64,000 bases of DNA from Anaspis maculata (taxonomy: Eukaryota > Arthropoda > Insecta > Coleoptera > Scraptiidae): assembly GCA_949128115.1 (NCBI GenBank), contig OX421961.1, forward strand, positions 103,214,363 through 103,278,362. Reading direction: 5' to 3'. This document shows positions 33,621 to 45,175 of the stretch, piece after piece. A program made the position numbers and the translations under genes. The notes under the pieces are model-generated. The model had not been told where the DNA came from. It searched no databases and saw only the letters and a list, made by a program, of their open reading frames with translations. Within the stretch, counting starts at the first letter, position 1. Each line of letters begins with the position of its first letter.

Positions 33621-36600
33621 GACTGTCATTAGTGACATAAGCACAATTCAAATGTCAGTTTGTACATTTTCTAATTTTCATTTAAGTATAGTAAATTAAG
33701 GCAAAATAGACAAAGTAGTATGAAAAACATGTGTTATAATTAATTTTTGTAATACTCCTGCATTGCTTAACGAGCCGCGAGAAACTTAGTCGTATTCTCG
33801 TATTACAAGAATCGTCATTGTAACAAGTACATACACAGTTTACAGGGGCGTTCCTACCCATGGTGCCTATTGTGCGAACAACAAGGGCAGCCAAATCTAG
33901 GGGCAGCATTTTTCCGGCTAAGCGCTTATGCAGAATGATCCCAGTTTGAGTTTTTTTCAGAAAATTTCGCCTGTTTAAAAACGACGTAACTTTTGATTTC
34001 TGCCAAATATTTTGATTTGGTTTGCGGTGTCCGTTAGTCTCATCTTCTGACAGTTCATCCTATGGCCATTCTCGTTTACCTGAAGTCCTTAGGACGCAGG
34101 TCCATCAGTATCGGTTAACTTATTTGGCTTCGCGCTGATTGGTTTAGTAGTAGGGAAAAGTGTGAACCAATCTTCAACTTCAGCAAGCTGTAAAAATCAA
34201 TAACTTGGTTTGTCTGTTAGCTGTCGACAGCGATGAAGACTCTGACGCCATTTCAGTCAATACAATTCACTTGAAGGTCGCAGTTGGTCGGAATCAAAAG
34301 CAAAAATTCGATCACGGGCACCGCACTTGGACACTACTGAACTCGAAAATGCATATAACATTAAATGACAAAAGTAAAATGTAAGATAACCAAGATAGTG
34401 GCCATCATGATGGTACATAATTTGTGCCGTCATTGGCCATGGCCAGCTTTCTCAATATAGCAGTTGGGCCTCGAGTTGGGCTAACAAGTCGAGAAGAACA
34501 TTAGCAGATATTCACGTGTGAAATTTGGTTTTTTCATCATTTTGACCTCCTGTGCATGATTCTGTTGTCAAATTGGAGTTTCATATAAAAACTGTGGCTC
34601 CAAAGGACAAAATTTGAAAAAATTCAGGGTATATCGAAACTCTCACCATAGTTCGAAATTAAAATCATATCCTCGTTTGTTCGACTTCCGATCTGGAAAA
34701 TCCCAAAACCGTTCCGGGGTGAGACATGAAGTTTCATAATGTCATGAATGAAACTGGGGAAAAACATTTTTTTCACAAACGGTTTTGGCTGAACGCATGC
34801 AGTGACAATTTGCAATGGTTTACATATCACCGTGTACAAACTTTGCGCAGTGTAAATCGATATTCGATACTAAATAAATTATCTAAATGAACGAATAAAA
34901 ACAATAAAGAAGGTACAATTTCAAAAGAATTTGTGTGTGATATTCAGCAGCGCAATTCGGTCATTTCAAAGAGATTCCAAGCTAAAACTTAGAATTTGAA
35001 GAAATCTGTCGGCAATTTGGCCAGCGGCTTTCTTTTTTTACTACGAGTATTTTATTTTTATTATTTCGAAATATTTTACAATGGTCCCAAAACCTCTGTC
35101 CCCCCATTTTGATAATTTTAACTTTCATGTGCAAATAGGCAGCGAGTTTTTATTTCGCACAAGGGCAGCGAACACCTTAGGAACGCTTCTGACAGTTTAG
35201 GTACACACGGAGGAAAGTTATGGGGACGTTTTTGTGAGTTATGCAGAAAGTCTTGTGAAAAGAAAAAACTGAAAAAGTTGCCCGGCGAACAATTTGTTTC
35301 ATGTTTTGTCGCTTTTTCGTGCAAAATGTTTTGGCTGATTTATTATTGTATATGCCGATTCGTTTTAGTCCGGCGGCTTAATGTAGAATTCTATAACAAT
35401 TGTGCAAAATGGGCTAAAAGCAATTTTATTTCTTTAAGTTGTTATTTGGACCCTAAAGAGTATTTCTAGATTAAGACCCCAACCGGTTAGACCTTATTTG
35501 GCCCCCCAAGGCGACGCCAACTTCGATCAATTTTTTGGGGCAAAAATAAAGTGACAAGCTGGAGGGGCTACGGCTACGGCTGATAGCGCCTGCAAAAATT
35601 ATCTTTTTGTAATCATTTCCCACTGTTTTGTATTTAATTATTATTGCTGATCTCTTTGCGGCTTACCTGATCTAATAAGCTATCAGAAAATGTTTTTGTG
35701 AGGAATTTGTAGGTAAGGTGTGATCATATATGAATATGAATAAATATATATGAATGTCTTCATCAAGATGGCGTGCAGTTCTGCATGTCTATGCAATTCG
35801 GCGGAGATTCACATTCCCACAAAAATACAGGCGCACGCCAACTTTGGGACATTGATTTTTTTTATCTCACTGCTTATGCCTACAGGGGGCTTGAAAATTC
35901 ACGACTTTCCTCAAACGATATATGGAATTGTTAACGGAGCCCTCAAAAAACTATAGAAAATTCCTCGACTTCATCTTCGAAGTTATGAAGGTTCAAAAGG
36001 TGATTCTTCGAACCCTTCTAGTTTCGTTATTTTGAAGAATTTGAGTGAACTATTGGTGACAGAATCATGATAAAAGTACAACCCGAAGCTGTCCATGTTG
36101 GAAGGCGAACAATTTATGAACCGACGGTATTTTATTTCAAAACAAAATATTATATAGATATAGTATTCGGTGTTCGGCTACCTCATAGGAGCTCGGGGAA
36201 CCATTTCCAAATTTTGTATCACAAATTTCTGCCAGTTATTTAATGTACCTATAGACTATCAGATGGGCAAAGTATATCGCATTATCCGCACTCAAGGATT
36301 CCATCAGAATTTTCAGGCACCATATGTTCTCATTCTACTCTCTTTATAAAATCCAAGTACTTATATCAAATTACTTATTCACTTAATTAGAAAATTCACT
36401 AAAGTAGATACCTATATGCTATATGTATATAAGTGTACATGAAATATGATGAGGTATCCTTTTGTCATACAGCATTCGGCAATCTATTTTATATAGAAAG
36501 GTGTTGATTCATCTTATTTGAATAAATTATCTATTACATAAAATCACTGGATGTGCATTGAATTTCCATTTACTACACAGAGTAAGTCCAGAAACTTCGG

Positions 36601-36702
36601 AAATTAATTCTCTTGAAAAATGCATTAAACTAGGTCAGAGAGTTCACTGGAATATTTTGAAATGAGAAACTAGAGAGGTTGGAAGGACCATACTCTTTGA
36701 AG
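33621..36702. other. intergenic sequence with decayed repeats
   Basis: No gene was recognised. The part at 34655-34790 resembles the right arm of the foldback at 50363-51417 (AAAATCATATC ... TTTGAAAAT-like ... ACATGAAG/CATGAATGAA words), so it is likely a solo, diverged arm. The segment at 35960-36075 is the partner of the repeat at 22340-22480. Confidence 0.4.
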
Positions 36703-36872
36703 GTGCGTTCAGTCAGCTTATTTAGCCGCAAATTTTAATTTTAGTCGCAAGCGCAGCGGCGCCCATTGGCTCTTATGAACCAGCCTCCTCAGAACAGCCA
36801 AAAGCCAATAAGCGATGCAGCGCTTAGGACTAAAATTAAAACTTGCGGCTAAATAAGCTGACTGAACGCATC
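36703..36872. mobile_element. MITE, GTGCGTTCAGTCAGCTTATT ends, copy 1
   Basis: A 170-base near-palindrome. The left GTGCGTTCAGTCAGCTTATT, then TAGCCGCAA, is mirrored by TTGCGGCTAAATAAGCTGAC, TGAACGCA. The core has CCAATGGGC-like and CCAATAAGCGAT words. A copy at 41634-41801 is alike along its whole length. Confidence 0.9.
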
Positions 36873-39358
36873 TTTACTCTTCATAACTTCTAAAATTAAA
36901 AGTCAAGAATGGTTTTTAAGTATTATTTTTTATGGGCTTCGTGGGAAGATTCGATATAAACCATATTGGGTAAAGTCGCGATTTTTGAAGCACCTTTTAT
37001 AGGAAACCAATATTTAATAGGGTCCTTGCCTGATTTTTTTATGGACTCAAGTATAATGCTTCTGTGGAAATGCTATGGTTGATCGGAGCCAACTGTCACT
37101 TGTGTACTTGTGACAATTATGTTAAAACATTTGCTAAATTTGTATGGAGCAATAATGTATTCTAAAAAAAAATCGCGCCTCGCGTTTTATTACGAAAGAT
37201 CATTTACCAATATAAGTAAATAGAGTCAGGTAATATGAATAAGTATATTCAAGTCCATGAAAAATTTAAACAAAATCGCAGCACACTATGATAAAATAGC
37301 TTGTGAAATCGAGTAGCGGATCCCGATTGAGTGAAACACCACACCGCGTGCAGGCTTATCGCTGAGAATTTGTTTTGATTCGCGGGTTTTGAAAAATTGC
37401 ACCTATTCATCTACTTCTCGGGTATTGGTATTGTATAGCGGTAAATTATATCGGGTGTCATATACCATGCAGCCCTATACTTTCATTACCGCGAAAAACT
37501 GCATCAATAATAATTGCAACTTTAGCTATGATGACAAAAAACCACCAAGTTGGATTATAGTTGTAAGTTGGATATTAGCACATACCGGTTAATCGACGGA
37601 TGGCGGATGCGCCGCGCTCTTCTCATCTGTGTGAAACACCCCATTTATTTCCTCTTCTATAGTCCTCAGATTTTGGATTTAATCGATTCTTAATAAATTG
37701 AAAACACACCACCCTTAGCCCTCAGCCCCTCGGGGTTTATACAAACTCCCCGGTCCATATACTCGATATTGTTGCGTTGCAAATTCGACGTAAATCGCCC
37801 AGATTAACAAGCATGTAACCTACCTACCTATCCAGCCAACACCAGCTCATTATAAATTTAAATTTCAAACTACATAATTCACAGCTTCATATAGCGTTCA
37901 GATTTACCTTTGTTCTTTTTGACAGATGTTGTACAGCCTTGTTATTTTGATAGTTGCATCTTCCCTCTCTTGCAGTGGGGCGGAGTTCTTAACATGCCAT
38001 GTTTTATTGGCCCAGAGGCGGAGTAATCCTATCAACATTTTTAAGGGTATAATCTAGGTAATCCCCTTCCATTCAGCCTACATAATCAGCCTACATAATC
38101 CCTGTCCGTTATCGATTGTTTCAACCTTTGCCCTTCTATATTTTTTTTATTTCAAGGATGGCCTTCTTCATTTTAATTTCTCATAGTGGATTCGCTCCGA
38201 CGACGCACCGTAATCGATGGACTCTTAAAATTACCTAATTTAATCCCTTGACGCATATATTATGACGGATGCGCCGGAGCGCCCGATCTTCTGTAGTAAA
38301 GGTAGGATGTTGTCTGTGATAGAGGATGAAATAGGTTTCGTTCTTCCATTAGATACACATGAACCTTGAACAAAGTTTAACAAAGAGCTTGTAAAGTTTT
38401 AGGACCTGAATGGTTATGCGCATTTTCGTAGGAAATCCGCGCCTTTAATGTCGTCCGTCTGCATGTCTTGTAGTTGAACTCCTCCTAAACGAATAGTCGA
38501 CGTAGCGCTATCAGGTTTTTTACAAATGACAATGATAATGATAATTTTCTGAGGATGGGAATAGGCATAAAAAAATTGATTCGGCCGCGCGATTGATACA
38601 TTTTCTCTCGTAAAACATGATGGCTTTCTCACTTTTTTACTCTCAAATTTTTTTTCTTGAAATCTTGTAAATATCAATTTTGGAAAATTTCACTACCCAC
38701 TTTTCTAATATCTGTAGACCAAAGGAAATTATGGAGAATTGGATTTTTTTGTACCTGGACCAAATTCAATTTAACTTTTTGTAATTTTAAAATTTACTAA
38801 TTGTATGATATAATAAGCACATAGACATATTATTAAACCTACATCAGAGCCGATTTTGATAAAATTCAAAAATTTAGGCAGGCACTCGGAATAACTACCT
38901 ACAAAAAAATGAGGATTTAGTGTTTTGGTATGTTAAGTATATACTGTTAGAACAACCAAGGTGTAACAGTGAACTTAGTGAACACTCTATACTCATCCGA
39001 ACTCCGAAAATGCGCCCATGAAACTCACGCCCGTGAGGGCATTGCTATTTATTTCTCTCGTAGGGATTTCCGAGAAAAGCTCGGACACAGCAAATTGATT
39101 TTGATACATGAGCCCCTAGATGCAAAACCGTATTAATTCTCGAACTTGATGATTTTTGGGGAGAAACAAAGGACTGTTATCTGATGCAAAGAAGCTTTGT
39201 TGTAACACTGAGATACGAAGGAGAATGAAGTTGGAGTTCTTTTCATGACTTCAGTCAACATGACGTCATGGTCATGCGTCACATCCTCATATCCCGTCAT
39301 CTTTTTTATGTAACGCACATAGTGAGGCCCCATAAAGTACACGTTATTCTCCAATCGA
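36873..39358. other. intergenic sequence without recognised gene
   Basis: No exon or inverted element was found. Two occurrences of the word GGATGCGCC (about 37601 and 38271) belong to a recurring motif noted under findings. Confidence 0.35.
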
Positions 39359-39477
39359 TGTGACCTGATAGCATGAGTCTTAAAGATTTGTTAGCGATGA
39401 TAACAATTTTTATCCCGCTTCTCCGATGTTCTTTTTTATTGATGTCAAATCTTTCTTACTCATGCTATCAGGTCACA
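39359..39477. mobile_element. 119-base hairpin MITE
   Basis: The left TGTGACCTGATAGCATGAGT and right ACTCATGCTATCAGGTCACA are perfect 20-base inverted repeats, followed by a further TCTTAAAGATTTG / CAAATCTTT pair. Confidence 0.9.
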
Positions 39478-40327
39478 GTAGGTTGGTCTTATTCCATTTG
39501 CCGGATGGGTACTCTAGCACTAAGCTACCGAGGAGACAACAGTTCCTCCGGTCACGTGCCCATATGAGAGCCGCCACAATACCTATACTGATTCAAGTAT
39601 AGCTGTTGGCTGAGAAGATAGTTTTGGATGTTTGCAGCTTCAGTTGTGATAAGTTTCTTTATTTTTTTGGAGCCAAGCTATCATCTGAAGATATGATTTT
39701 AATTGTCTCCTCCCCAATATCCACCATCTGATGATAGATACCTTATTATAGATTCTACTCTTCGGTCTAGTAGTGTTATTTTAAATTGAGATTGTAGAAA
39801 AATCTCCATTTTTGTTGCTTTTGAACAAGTGAAAAGCTCGACTTTATCAAGATTTTGAATTACAATATTGCTTCCACAAATTTTATGGATCTTTGGCAAT
39901 CCTTTTGGCGATTATGCTGTTCCTGTTACACCGCCAAAATTGAATGAGGGGCAAGTGCATTTTTACAATGTGGAGAAAGTGCGAACGAGTATGCACTTCC
40001 GTCTTATACTTTTTGGCGCTTTCTCAAAAATCATTCCTTAAAGAACAAGAGCAGTTTCTTTTTTTGCTTTTTAGATAAAAAAAAAGGTGCGCAACTACAT
40101 ATAATAGTCGCCGGATGTTAGGCGCCAACCACCTTGCATTTAATGATTAGGCAGTGCCGTTTGGTACGAATGTTGTACATACAATCATACATATGCCTTA
40201 ATTTCAAGAGGTGTTGCCAAGATGTCGGTCCGTGCAGATGCCGTATACAGGATGATCAAAAATGCAAAAAATCCAGCTCATGAACCAAAAAAGTTGGAGT
40301 CATGAAAATCACCAATTAGATTTACTA
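39478..40327. other. intergenic sequence
   Basis: No gene was recognised. The last 75 bases (from TATACAGGATGATC at 40252) look like a TACAGGGTG-type head abutting the foldback that follows. Confidence 0.35.
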
Positions 40328-41605
40328 TATAGGGGGATTCATGAAGCATGCTCACCCCCATTTTTCTCGAGAACCGTTCGCGATATCGAGTCGCTGGAAA
40401 AACTGTTGAATTATTCATATCTTCAAAGTCCGATTTCATACGCTACCAAAGTTTTTTCACGAAAACTTTCTGTACGGGGGCGCCTCAAAAATTGGCAAAC
40501 ATTTTTTTCACACTGTGCAATATGTTGAGTGTTATGTCATCTGAAAGAATTTTGAAAGTTCAATGAAAATGTGCAAAAAGTTTTGAAAAATTTCAACTGT
40601 TTTCATTTTATGATGAAAATAAAAAACCTCGAAAAACCCGTTTTCACTTATAAAATGAGAACCTATGGGTATTTTTACAAACTGCAAACGGCATTCAATA
40701 GGGCTTATCAAAACGGTGAGTACGCCGGTGTGTAACTCAATATGGAATGATTATTTTAAAACTACGAGGCAATTCATTTCTACCCACTAAAATTATTTCG
40801 GAATATCTCCTATTTCTCTATTTCTATTTCTCTTATTTCGGATAATGCCGATTAAATTGTACAACAAGATTCCAGATCAGATCAAGCGCATCGTGAGTAT
40901 TAGAGGGTTTCGCAAGGCGGTCAGGAACTTGCTTCTGAGTCGGGTCATTTACACCATCGGGGAGTTTCTAGATGGAGATATGGCTGAATTCGGATTTTAA
41001 ATCTTTGTGTTATTGTCATAGTTCAAGTACTTATTGTGATGTTTGTATTATATTTATATGTTACATTAGTTGCACTTTAGTGCTGAACTTTATATGAAGA
41101 CGCCAGCTATAGTTGTAAAACTCAAAGGCAATAAAGTTAATTGATTGATTGATTGATTGAACTCAAAATTATGAAATAGCCATTATTGCTTATTGAATTA
41201 TAAATAGATCATACTGACCGTTTCGATGAGTTTTATTGAATGCTGTTTGCAGTTTGGAAAAATACGCATAGATTCTCAGTTTATAGTTACGTGAAAATGT
41301 GTTTTTCCAGGTTTTTGTTTTCATCATAAAATGAAGACTGCTGGAATTTTTTCGAAACTGTTTGCTTTTTTCCATTGAACGTTCAAAGATCTTTTAGATG
41401 ACAAAGCACTTGACATTGTACAGTATGAAAAAAAATTCAAATTTTTGAGGCGCCCCCGTACAAATAGTTTTGGTAAAAAGCTCTGGTAGCATATGAAATT
41501 GGACCTTGAAGATATGATCAATTCAGTAGTTTTTCGCGACTCGATATCGCAAACGGTTCTCGTGAAAAATGGGGGTGAGCATGTCTTATGAATCACCCTG
41601 TTATA
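40328..41605. mobile_element. foldback, same family as 23324-24888, with LINE in its centre
   Basis: The left end GGGGGATTCATGAAGCATGC, then CGAGAACCGTTCGCGATATCG, is mirrored near 41540-41600 (CGATATCGCAAACGGTTCTCG ... TGAATCACCC). The GGGGGCGCCTCAAAAATT / AATTTTTGAGGCGCCCCC words pair. The centre holds a LINE fragment with its own tail. Confidence 0.85.
40830..41160 (+). pseudogene. 3' end of a second CR1/Jockey-type LINE with (TTGA)n tail
   Basis: An open frame ending at TAA 40998-41000 reads KLYNKIPDQIKRI ... GFRKAVRNLL ... YTIGEFL. This is the usual last ~50 residues of CR1/Jockey ORF2 (pattern LYN.LP..I......F...L...L....Y....EFL). It is followed by about 130 bases of 3' untranslated sequence, an AATAAA and (TTGA)n at 41140-41160. 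It is strongly 5'-truncated and inserted in the centre of the foldback. Confidence 0.82.
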
Positions 41606-41633
41606 GGTAGATACAGGTCTTGAAGGCACTATC

Positions 41634-41801
41634 AAGGTCCGTTCAGTCAGCTTATTTAGCCACAAGTTTTAATTTTAGTCGCGAGCGCAGCGACACCCAT
41701 TGGCTCTCATGAACCAGCCTTCTCAGAACAGCCAATAAGCGATACAGCGCTTACGGCTAAAATCAAAACTTGCGGCTAAATAAGCTGACTGAACGCACCT
41801 T
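41634..41801. mobile_element. MITE, GTGCGTTCAGTCAGCTTATT family, copy 2
   Basis: It has the same inverted ends (AAGGTCCGTTCAGTCAGC ... GCTGACTGAACGCACCTT) and the same core words as 36703-36872, and almost the same length. It starts about 30 bases beyond the end of the 40328-41605 foldback. Confidence 0.9.
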
Positions 41802-41914
41802 AGCCCCATAGGGTGGGGGAAGTGCGTGTGTGTGACGCCACTATCTGATTTATTTATTTTTCTTGATTCAAAGGTTGTTGTTCAAAAATGCCTGGTGTGT
41901 TGTGATTACTTGTA

Positions 41915-43374
41915 GTCCAGGAATTTTAGCCGTTTAAATCGCAAATAGCGAACAAAAATGAAAACTAGCCGGATTTTTGTATATAAGCTCAGTTCAGCAT
42001 GTAGTTCAACATACTAAAAATCCTCAAGAATCCGGTGTGAGCTTCGGCCGTTGTGGCCTCGAGAAGAACTTGAGGGTCAGTTTTTCGCGTATATCTCGTG
42101 AACAATAGCACCTATGGGAAAAAAGTTCCCGGGAAGAAACTGTTAGAAATTATTTTCTATTCTTATTTTATTTTCTACAAGAAAGGTTCTTACACATTTC
42201 ATCGTCAGTCATCTCCTTCTTCGTCAAAACACAAGAAAATAAAAATAGTCCAGATGCTCGATGCTGAAGACTGGTATGGACCTTGAGTTTTATGATGACG
42301 GAGTGCCACTTCGTAGAGGTGTTGTTTGATCCACTCTCTTTTGGTTGAAACTTGAAGCCATCAAGATGAACTATGCCGGCGGCATATACAGGATGAAATA
42401 AAAATAAAAAATTTAAACATTTGTACCTCGAGAACCAAAATAGGTGGAGACATGTAAATCGCCATAAATAATTCTGATTTCATGGTCATGAAGTCGTCGT
42501 AAACTTGAATTACATATCTTGAGCCGTTCTTGAAATATCTTCAACAGACTGAAGTTGTTACCAAAAAAAAAAATTATTTTCGTCCACTTATCAGAAAAAA
42601 AAGTTGACTGTGCTTTTATCTAAAATCAGTTGGCCTGGAGAGGGCTTTTCACTGTGGTTTCATTTCAAATGTAATTTATCATTGTTTCGATTCAAAACAC
42701 CAAGTTTCGATTCAATATCTGAAGAATTACTGATATACGGAAAACTATTTGTTTTTCGTAACAACTTCAGTCTTCTGAAGATATTTCAGAAACGGCTCAA
42801 CATATTTGATTCAAGTTTACGACGACTTCATGGTCATGAAATTAGAAATATTTTTGGCGATTTACATGTCTTCACCTATTTTGGTTCTTGAGGTACATTT
42901 GTTCAACTTTTTATTTTTATGTCACCCTGTATATGCCGCCGGCATAGTTGGTATTGATGGCATTAAGTTTCAATCAAAAGAGAATGGATCGAACAACACC
43001 TCTACCAAATGGCACCCTGCCATCATAAAACTCAAGGTCCGTACAGTCTTCGGCATCGAGCATCAGGACTATTTGGCTTTTCTTGTGTTTTGACGAAGAA
43101 GGAGTGGATTGATGATGGAATATGTAAGGACCTTTCTTGTAGACAACACAATTTCCAACAATTTTGCTCCAAGTGCTTTTCCTCCAAGTGCCATCGTTCA
43201 CGAGATAAACACGAAAAACTGATCCTCAAGTTCTTCTCGAGGCCACAACGGCCGAAGCTCACACCGGATTCTTGAGGACTTTTACTATGTTGAACTACAT
43301 ACTTAACTGAGCTTATATAAAAAAATCCGGCTAGTTTTCATTTTTGTTCGCTATTTTTTCTATAATTCCTGGAT
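41915..43374. mobile_element. 1.46 kb foldback
   Basis: The outer arms TCCAGGAATTTTAGC ... and ...CTATAATTCCTGGA enclose long pairing: AAAACTAGCCGGATTTTT, CAAGAATCCGGTGTGAGC and CTTCGGCCGTTGTGGCC at 41960-42060 return inverted at 43240-43345. A pair TACAGGATG (42387) / CACCCTGTA (42931) lies symmetrically inside, each next to ATGCCGGCGGCATA. The short spacer is near 42600-42650. Confidence 0.88.
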
Positions 43375-43737
43375 TGATGTTTAAAAAATATTTTTATATG
43401 AGCATCATCAACTTCCTGCGATAATCTCAGATGTTTGCCTTGATCCAAGTGTCAACTTTGCTACGAATGCACTTCCCGGGTTGAGGGTTGACCTTACCTA
43501 GATGCATACTTCCAATGAATGAATGAATGAATGAATGAATGAATGAAAAGTGCAAAACAAAATATGAAATATTTCAGTGAATAGTGAATGAATCATTTTG
43601 ATTGACCTTCCATCATAGCCACAAGATACCTTTCAAACGGTGATGTTACGACTATACGTAGATTTTCTATTGATTGCAAGAAAGGATGACCCAAGTAGTG
43701 TAGGTACTTGGAATACCTAGTAAAAAAAATATCTCTT
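43375..43737. other. spacer with (GAAT)n microsatellite
   Basis: It contains a (GAAT)n tract at about 43513-43550. No gene or inverted pair was recognised. Confidence 0.5.
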
Positions 43738-44957
43738 GCTTGAAGAAAGTAGTTCTCAAATGGTTTTTTGCTATATGGTTAGCTTATCCCCACCTGTTCA
43801 ACATGTTAAAAGCATACATCCCTGTGACGCGTAATGCTTAGTATTAGTATACAGGGTGAAAATTGAAAAATAAATATTTGAAATTTTTATTTCGGTGAAA
43901 CAATCCTCGAGAAAAACAGTCTCTTATTATTTAGCGACCTTATAGTCTCCTATTGAACATTTGCAAAATGTACCTCTCCATAGTCGCTGGTATCCTACGT
44001 ACAGGGTGAAATCAATTTTTTTTAAATGTTTTTCATTTCCATCAAATCAATCCAGACAAAAGCCAATTCCAACTTTGTTACAAGCCTATAATCTCTCATT
44101 CAAGATATAAGAATGTCACATTCCTCAAACTTCCTGAACACAACCTACAGGTTGAAACATACTTTATTTGTTTTATTTTTTTTCTGGATAAAATTAATTA
44201 GGATAATAATCTTATCTGGTTCACTGGAACGCTCATAGTTTTAAGTTTTCCGCAAGCCATATAAAAAATTTGCATTTCTAATATCACTCTGACTTGATAT
44301 ACAGAAGGAATTATATTGTTGCGTTAGCTTTGGTTGTGCAGGGAGTTGCTAAGGAAATTGTCCTTAGCAACTCCTCGCACAACCAAAATCGCAAAAATGC
44401 TTGATGCTGCAGTAGCCGGTGGTTGCAGTGATTGCAGAAATGTGAATTTTTGATATGTTTCGCCAAATAGGTACTCTAGGCTTTCCTTCGAAGTGGGTAA
44501 GATTATCATCCAAATTAATGTGACCCAGGAAAAAAATTAAAAGAAAAAAAGGATGTTCCACCCTGTATGTCATGTTTTAGCAGTTAAGGAATGTGACATT
44601 TTTATATCTTGAGCCGGAATTGGTCTTTGTCAGGATTGATTTGATCAAGATAAAATTTATTGAAAAAAAATTGATTTCACCTTGTACGTAGAATACCGGC
44701 AGCTATCGAGGGGTGAGTTTTTCACATGTTCAGTAGGAGACCATAAGGTTGCTGAATAATGGGAGGCTGTTTTTTTTTTAGAATTATTCAATTATTTCAC
44801 CGGAATAAAAAAGTTTGAAGATTTATCTTTTAATTCTCACCCTGTATACTAAGTACCTATTACGCGTCACAGGAATGTATGCTTTCAACATGTTGAACAG
44901 GTGGGGATGAGCTAACCATATAGAAAAAAAAAGTTTGAGAACTACTTTCTTCAAGCA
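43738..44957. mobile_element. palindrome with tandem ~150-base TACAGGGTG units and a 5-base loop
   Basis: The arms pair from TGCTTGAAGAAAGTAGTTCTC / GAGAACTACTTTCTTCAAGCA to a central hairpin. TACAGGGTG-like heads lie at 43850, 44000 and about 44147, with mirrored forms CACCCTGTA (44846), CACCTTGTA (about 44687) and CACCCTGTA (about 44570). The unit is about 150 bases and matches the units at 12920-13370 (ACATCCCTGTGACGCGTAAT before the head, a T-rich run after it). No coding region. Confidence 0.88.
44330..44386. repeat. 26-bp central hairpin of the palindrome
   Basis: TTGGTTGTGCAGGGAGTTGC, then TAAGGA, loop AATTG, then TCCTTAGCAACTCCTCGCAC, AACCAA. One mismatch. It marks the symmetry point of 43738-44957. 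Confidence 0.92.
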
Positions 44958-45175
44958 AAAATTCGAATTCAAATATACCAAAGCCCAAAATGTATGAAAT
45001 GAACGCATGACAAAGACGTTTTCTACTTTCTACTATGTTGTCTGCATCAAGAAATTTGGAATGAAGAGACCAATTTGAATAGGTAGACTGGTACTGGTAC
45101 TCCCTACAACTTATAATAAAAAGACAAGTAACAATAAAAAGTTACTATATTAGGTGTATTATAGTCATTCAACAA

